A stretch of 64,000 nucleotides of DNA from Solenopsis invicta. Taxonomy: Eukaryota; Arthropoda; Insecta; Hymenoptera; Formicidae. The stretch's first letter is position 1. Every line of letters begins with the position of its first letter. The translations under genes were made by a program, and so were the position numbers. This document shows positions 62,530 to 64,000 of this stretch, piece by piece. The stretch lies in contig NC_052664.1 of NCBI RefSeq assembly GCF_016802725.1, forward strand, positions 12,612,016 through 12,676,015, written 5' to 3'. Under the pieces are notes generated by a model. That model saw only the letters and a program-made list of their open reading frames with translations. It had not been told where the DNA came from and made no database searches.

Positions 62530-64000
62530 AAAAAATTTAATAAATTAAGAATCACGAGTTAAACAGGGACAATAATTCTTTCATTAAAATATTTAAATTA
62601 ATGCAATTGGACAATTACTTATATTTTCAAAAATTTGTGCTCTTTATTTCTTGATGGTCTAAATAGCTAATTCAATTTAATCACTTTCTAAAATCTTATT
62701 GTTAACTTACGTAATCTCAATTTCTTTCTATCCATCTTAATTCCTTTCTTGCGACGAAACGAGCGTCTCGTCATAGAATGATTAATCGAAAATACACAAT
62801 TAATTACGACAAAACACAAAACACACGATTAATTACGCCCGACAAATAACGTATTACTACTCGATCACCAAATAGTAACACAATACAAAAAGTTACTTGG
62901 CGCTATTGATATAATTTGCGATATTGGAGACTACAAAGCTCGAAAACGCAATTACCGCTGTAATGGAGCATAATTTTAGTAATCCTTCAATTGCAATGGC
63001 GCGACATATGCATAATGAATTTTTATTCAATTTTTAAATATCGTTTACGCCTGTGACATATACATATATATCGATATGTTTATACAGATTATTAATTATT
63101 TTCTGAAATAATTATTTTAATATAATTTATTAATGGATATCACAATTTCAATTAAAGTACATGTTGAAAATATTGTACTTTTTAGATTATTTCAGATTAT
63201 CTCAATGCTCAAACTTTTTCTCTCTTTCTCTTTAAAATCGACAACATTTATAAAACTATTTAACAATTATTGTAATTTATTACCGCATTTTATACCAAAT
63301 AATAAAACCGTTGGATAATACAAAAGTATAAATGTAGAGAAAAAAATGCTCTTGTAAAATTATATCGCTGTAATTGCATGTTCACTGCGGTATGGAACTA
63401 AATTAAATGATATATTAACACGCGCGTACAATTACTAGTGATATAATTTTTATGGTAATAGCTCAAATATGTTTCACATTCGCCTGCTCATATACAAATT
63501 AATAACAGCGTATGTCAAAATCAATTTATTAATTGTCATTCAACCTTGCCGATCGTTGTTCAATCGATATAATTATTTTAATGTGAAACAGTCATGATAT
63601 AAATTAGCGCAAATCTACATGATATGGACTGCAGGTTATTTAAATATTCATCGCAGAAAGGCAAGTAATTTAAAACAAATGCTCGCTCACGCGGATCTCG
63701 TTCGTATCCAATTATCATTTGCCAATTGCACCGCTGAAAATCTCGGACAACTAGCCTAATTAATTAACAGGTTAAATATTAAATATTAAATTTGCTCGAG
63801 AAAATTAAAATACGAAAGTGCTTCTTATTTACATGTGCCACATTAACGATTGCTCGTAACAAAGCATATCAAATATATATATATGGAGAAAATTTTCATT
63901 CACCGATTCTAATAATATGACTCGTTCAGGCTTAACAACTTATAAGTACATTTATTTTAAAGCTTCGTGACTAAGTAAGAAAGCTTTCTTGTCTCAATTT
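62530..64000 (+). other. End of window; A/T-rich intron, no gene seen
   Basis: Contains repeated attaattacg motifs at 62798-62838 (homeodomain-like TAATTA cores) but no open frame of interest. The next CELF exon must lie beyond 64000 or be undetected. Confidence 0.5.

Noticed and set aside
1..64000. CRISPR arrays, operons, phage or bacterial genes
   Set aside because: No regularly spaced repeats with unique spacers and no bacterial-style gene clusters; the window is eukaryotic intron-like DNA.

Overview
The window looks like insect nuclear DNA, most likely hymenopteran. This is an inference from four things: an A/T-rich background broken by C/G- and CpG-rich islands, frequent GA/CT microsatellites, small palindromic transposon relics, and one spliced exon of an animal RNA-binding protein family. 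There is no prokaryotic gene organisation. Nearly all open frames are short, begin and end at random stops, and are not coding.

The only cellular coding sequence I can defend is one plus-strand exon at about 13.60-13.77 kb. It carries the start of the first RNA-recognition motif of a CELF/Bruno (CUGBP Elav-like) protein, with a good acceptor in front and a GTGAGT donor behind. The exon stops inside the RNP1 motif, so another exon must follow. I could not find it in the remaining 50 kb, so 13.77-64.0 kb is read as one very large intron. The 13.6 kb to the left is intron or 5' flank.

The rest is intronic or flanking sequence with transposon debris. Two decayed minus-strand Penelope-like retroelement relics, each with parts of the GIY-YIG endonuclease end, lie at about 35.0-36.1 kb and 39.65-40.1 kb. 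Palindromic MITE-like elements lie at 11.2, 30.3, 31.9 and 42.5 kb, and a shorter hairpin at 61.7 kb. The 11.2 and 42.5 kb elements share arm sequence and so belong to one family. A diverged inverted duplication joins 19.9 kb and 23.0 kb. A perfect 26-bp inverted repeat joins 28.11 and 28.95 kb. A possible transposon ORF remnant lies at 46.6 kb, and a degenerate three-copy repeat of about 150 bp lies at 51.5-51.85 kb inside an open frame.

Simple sequence is common: (GA)n, (TC)n and (TA)n arrays, long sense-strand CU-rich tracts at 27.0, 34.4 and 62.0 kb, and many two-copy tandem duplications with periods of 14-39 bp. C/G-rich islands at 10.0-10.7, 12.1-12.6, 43.4-44.8, 55.2-55.8 and 59.6-60.1 kb show no convincing exon and are the best places to look for intronic enhancers or alternative promoters. 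I saw no tRNA, rRNA, CRISPR array or complete mobile element.
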